64,000 nt of DNA, from the NCBI GenBank assembly GCA_011800805.1, contig MPNW01000334.1, positions 68,127-132,126 of the forward strand. Direction: 5' to 3'. Numbering within the stretch: the stretch's first letter is position 1; each line of letters starts with the position of its first letter. The position numbers were made by a program, and so were the translations under genes. The DNA comes from Hirudo medicinalis. Taxonomy: Eukaryota > Annelida > Clitellata > Hirudinida > Hirudinidae. The notes under the pieces are model-generated. The model was not told where the DNA came from and made no database searches. It saw nothing but the letters and a program-made list of their open reading frames with translations. Below, piece by piece: positions 60,301 to 64,000 of the stretch.

Positions 60301-60389
60301 TAATTTCAGAGCTAGTGTCAACAATTGTGATATGTTGTACACAATTGCAGGAACGTGCCACCCATATCCAGAAAACAATTTACACCTGA
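57387..60389 (+). CDS. Cytoplasmic intermediate filament protein with lamin-type tail
   Basis: Exons 57387-57616, 57683-57829, 57908-58013, 58147-58274, 58338-58524, 58581-58676, 58745-58906, 58992-59117, 59225-59445, 59506-59678, 59754-59887, 59952-60059, 60165-60281 and 60351-60389. A Ser-rich head (first about 120 residues) precedes the rod, which opens with the helix initiation motif MQDLNERFASYIEKVRFLEA plus QNRRL. A long coil 1B/2 heptad chain follows, and the rod closes with LELEIAAYRKLLEGEENR, the termination motif. The tail (VSECSQDGKFIVVDNTNNK, IGGWKIVRTVDNN, IWAFGSR) is a lamin-tail immunoglobulin-like fold. No nuclear localisation signal or CaaX box is visible at the end (HIQKTIYT), so this is the protostome-type cytoplasmic filament rather than a nuclear lamin. 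Such proteins polymerise into 10-nm filaments, often in epithelia. Confidence 0.93.
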
Positions 60390-60860
60390 AATGTGACCTG
60401 AGTGGACTTTATAATTAAGCATTGATACATTGTTGACTTTTTGATCCATTATTTCGTCCACAAACGTTTTTGACCACTAAGTTCATCCAATAAGAAATGC
60501 TTGTTTCGCTGAATTTTAGGGTTATTTGGTTACTTTATTAGTGCCATTTGCGCCTAAGTTTTTAAGTGTGGTTCGGGGTCGGGTCCTATGGTTTAGTTGT
60601 GGTAAATTTTGAGTTGAATATTTCGCATTTATCTGGCTAGCTCTTCGGCTGATTTGTGGAACACGCCTTTCAAAGCTCTGCTATTGTTACTGTTGTCAGG
60701 GTGCAGTGGCTAGAAGATCCTCCTTGCGGAACCGTTCAAAATAACCTTAGGCAAGAACGGATGCCGTTTATCGAGTGGTGGATTATTGTTATTTTGTGAA
60801 CGAATATTCGGTGCATACTCGTCATTTTTGAGTTCGTTCCCGCGATAAAGATCGTCTGCA
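60390..60860. other. Spacer between filament gene and Vav
   Basis: Holds the filament 3' UTR and the Vav 5' region. No other feature seen. Confidence 0.5.
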
Positions 60861-63800
60861 ATGTCCGACTGGCAATCTTGCGTCGAGCGACTTAGAAGAG
60901 CCCGAGTCGTTCCCCCGAGCTGCAATGTCGATAACGTGGTTGGAATGATTAGGAATGGATCGGCTTTGTGTCGTCTGCTCAACGTTTTACAGCCTCTATC
61001 CATCGACTCAAAAATGATTAGCGTTAATCCGAAAAATTCGAAGGTGTGAGGTCAGATTATCGGAAAATAAAGCTCAGGTTTAAATGCGTTTTGTCTTTGT
61101 CAGTTTTTGAGTTTCAAGAATATCATGGTTTTCCTCGAAAAATGCCAGGAGGTGTTTGGTTTTAGGAGGGAAGACTTGTTCGAAGTAAATGATCTTCTCA
61201 ATGGAGAAGATTTGGGAAAAGTGCGTATTTTCTCTTATTTTGTGTGTTTTTATTTCAACGAACTTCGCTGATTTCAGGTTCTGAAAACAATTTTGCAACT
61301 TTTTAGCTCCTCGCAAGCGCAGACAGAATGCGGGTTAGACTTTAGCTTCGACTTTATGAAGTTATTGAACAATCTTGACATCATATTCATAGCATCACAT
61401 TCTTTACAAAGCATTTATATTCTTATAATTAATATTATGTAAAATATACATACATGGATATAGCTTGTAGGCTTAACCTCTTATTGGTCGTGTGCCGGTA
61501 ACTGAAGCCCATACGGCGGGTGAAACGGCCCTGTTATGGCTGTGAAGAAATTTTATTTAAACGTTTGTTTTTTGGTCTGCATGCTCTGCTTACTCAAGGA
61601 AAGTTATGATCATATCTCAATCACGAATTCATTAAACTTTCAATCGTTTGGAATTGGTTGAGTTTTGTTTGAGTTTAAGACAAAAGTTAAAGATAATTTT
61701 GATTTTTAATTACGGTGTTTTAATTCGGTTTTATGATTTTTTTTTAAGTCAGGGATTGAGAAGAGGTTCCCTAGTCCCACCTCTAGAAGAAACGTCTGTT
61801 TTTTTTTTCTGTCTAAATAAGTCTTGTTCATATCTTACTTTTTGGGGACTAAAAATATTGAGGGAATATAAAATTTTGAATATTTTCAGAAACTGCAGAA
61901 GTCTCAGAAAAGATCCCATACCTTTGCCACAGCCTGAAGAAAGGTCATATTATTGATAGTTGAAGAAATTGGTTAATGACCCATCATGAATCGCAACAAA
62001 TTTTTTAGTTATGATATTCATCAAGAGGAGGAAGAGAAAATTTATTACCGGGCTATAGATTTAAAGCCAAAGGTTTGATGACGGATCAAACATTTTCAGA
62101 TAATTTTAACATAGTTTGAAGAGCATTGATGAAGAATTACATTTGCTTAAGATGTTCATTTGGTGCTTAATTGATATGCTTAATTATGCTTATTTATTAC
62201 TCAGATTGAGAATTCTGAAAGAAAATCAACAAAACAGCTTTACATTGATGAGTTGATTTCAACTGAGAAGAAGTACATTAACATCCTCAGAGGCCTTCTA
62301 GAAGTTCATGATTTTTTTATGTTTAATAATTTTTATAGTTTGAGTTGGTTTGATGCAAGTTTACAATAGTTTTATTATAATTCTTTTTTTTTAGAAATAT
62401 AAAGTTAAATTGGACAAAATTTTGACACTCTCTAACTTGAATTTTATCTTTTTATTGATTGAGGTTAGATGTTTTTATCAATTTAATTGTTTGTGGATGT
62501 AAAAGTTGTTATTTCTGACATTGCAGAAGATGTTTGTTGTTCACAAATCATTTTATGAGGACCTGACTGAAACTTTGAATACTGACAGTAGAATGACAGT
62601 GGCAGAATGTTTTATTAGCAAAAAGGAAAAGTTTCTTGTTTATGGGGAATACTGTGCCAACGTTGCAAAGATTCAAAATTTTATTGACTCTTTACTTGAA
62701 CAACCCATCTATCGAGTTGCAATCGAAGTATGAGTTTAAAACGGTGTGTTCGATTTGGGTTTTTTCTTATTTTTGAAAATTTTATAATTTGAGGAATGTC
62801 AAACGTCTTGGTCAGATATCGACATTAAATTCAGGGACCTCTTTGTTGTTCCCATGCAGCGTATTTTGAAGTATCCCCTGTTTCTCAAGGAAGTATTATT
62901 AATTTAAAACATTAGTTTGATGTGCTAATGCTAGATGGAATACGCTTCTATATTTTAGAGCTGCTTGGATCACATACCCAAAGATGATCATGTCGAGAGG
63001 AAAATATTTTCAAAGGCATTGGAAGAAGTTGAGGTTAGCTGCGACATAAACTTTTATTTTCCTCAGAACCATTAAAATGAAAGTATCATTCAAGGATTTG
63101 GCACAATATGTCAATGAAATGAAGAGGGACTATGAAAACATTGACAACATTGATAGGATTGAAAGCAGGTAAACTTTGAATTGCTGAAACTGCTTAAACT
63201 TTTGTTCAGTTTGGATTTATCAAATCATAAAAATTGTAGCATTAAGGATATCGAATTGAAACTGGTTAGAGAAATCTTTTTCTGCGCTTTCTTCCGCTGA
63301 ATTTCGTTTTAAACTTCTGCATAAACAATCTCTAACAAGATTAAAGGTGCCCGTCTCAGAGACTATGGCAGGCTTTTAAAGGATGGGGAGGTCAAGTGCA
63401 AGACATTAAATAGGCAGTAAGTTTTAAGACATGAATAAAGAATCCCTTGGTATTTGTTTATACTTCAACATTGTGCATTTACAGATGCATCCTTTTTCTA
63501 TTCGACCGGTTGCTGCTACTCTGTTTTAAACTGAAGGTTCTGCTTCAATTGATTAAATGTTCTCAAGAAAATATCGTTTTTAATGAAAACTTCTGCTTTT
63601 AGGATGGCGATATGTTAGAATTGAATAAGCATTTTATAGTGTCTCATTTCCACCTCGTATCCAAACAGAAGTCTGATAAATGCTTTGCTCTTTTGAACGA
63701 CAAACAAATAACCGAATTCAAGGCAAAAACTAAAGAGGAGCGAGATGATTGGTTGAAAAAAATTGAGACAGCAAAGTAACTTTATGCTTTTTATATTTGT

Positions 63801-64000
63801 GTAAAGTATAAAAAAAAAACCAATGAGTTTGTTTTCAAGAGGCAACATCTCACCTGTCGTGCCGTGGACTAAAGATACACCTCCTCCAAAGTTGGAGATT
63901 CATACCTATGATGAAATAACCATATGTGACATTTGTAAAAAACTACTCAGGTATTTAACCTTTGATACCCTTGCATGTGCTCTTAATCAGTATAAATTAT
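60861..64000 (+). CDS. VAV: Vav-type Rho guanine nucleotide exchange factor (5' part, runs off the window)
   Basis: Exons 60861-61043, 61104-61220 and 61278-61333 encode a calponin-homology domain (NGSALCRLLNVLQPLSIDSK, FKNIMVFLEKCQEVFGFRRE, DLFEVNDLLNGEDLGKVLKT). Short, less certain exons near 61752-61790 and 61890-61943 lead to 62009-62072, with the acidic block HQEEEEKIYYRAIDLKPK, matching the autoinhibitory phosphotyrosine segment of Vav. The DH domain spans about 62205-63170 (QLYIDELISTEKKYINILRG, ISKKEKFLVYGEYCA, FRDLFVVPMQRILKYPLFLK, LAQYVNEMKRDYENIDN). The PH domain follows (KHFIVSHFHLVSKQKSDKCF, KTKEERDDWLKKIETAK), and a C1 zinc finger begins at HTYDEITICDICKKLLR just before the edge. 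Vav proteins activate Rac/Rho downstream of tyrosine kinases; the SH2/SH3 part must lie beyond the window. Confidence 0.92.

Overview
This is animal nuclear DNA, not bacterial: the genes are split into short exons with GT/AG borders, no operons occur, and the AT-rich spacers carry long (CAT)n, (GAT)n, (AAT)n and (CTCA)n arrays. The gene set (Pbx/extradenticle, gremlin, Vav, a cytoplasmic intermediate filament with a lamin-type tail, CacyBP, TMEM145, an IVNS1ABP-like kelch protein) points to a protostome, most likely a lophotrochozoan. A leech such as Helobdella would fit, but that is inference. One ambiguous base (N) at 23341 marks this as a draft assembly.

Layout. 1-4560 is gene-poor and holds a decayed LINE tail and a short inverted-repeat element. 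4561-7020 (+) is a three-exon ankyrin-repeat gene I could not name. 8547-12632 (+) is a fatty-acid transport protein/very-long-chain acyl-CoA synthetase (SLC27 family) with two exonic single-base frameshifts. 13208-16581 (-) is a coiled-coil gene, divergent from the CacyBP/SIP homologue at 17106-18436 (+). 19231-28801 (+) is Pbx; its third intron contains two exons of a SUEL-type lectin domain. 29727-34197 (-) is a TMEM145 homologue with one exonic frameshift. 34720-37320 (+) is a largely disordered protein ending in a PDZ-like half domain. 40023-40964 (-) is an intronless gremlin. 43663-44171 (+) is a Tctex-type dynein light chain. 44.2-49.2 kb is a repeat-rich accessory stretch: a TIR mini-element, a dispersed repeat in two copies, a broken RING-finger sequence, a LINE reverse-transcriptase fragment and a tRNA-Glu-like pseudogene. 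49528-55693 (+) is a BTB-BACK-kelch protein, 57387-60389 (+) an intermediate filament, and 60861 to the window end (+) the CH-DH-PH-C1 part of a Vav exchange factor.

The genes are unrelated neighbours rather than a pathway. What stands out: the lectin exons inside Pbx, a probable GC-AG intron in Pbx and a Pbx terminal exon that opens with its stop codon, three apparent one-base exonic losses (consensus error or real decay), and several short mobile-element families, one of them a tRNA-derived SINE whose tail repeats gcgctatataaat. I found no CRISPR array, no clear intact tRNA, no rRNA and no convincing new multi-gene system.
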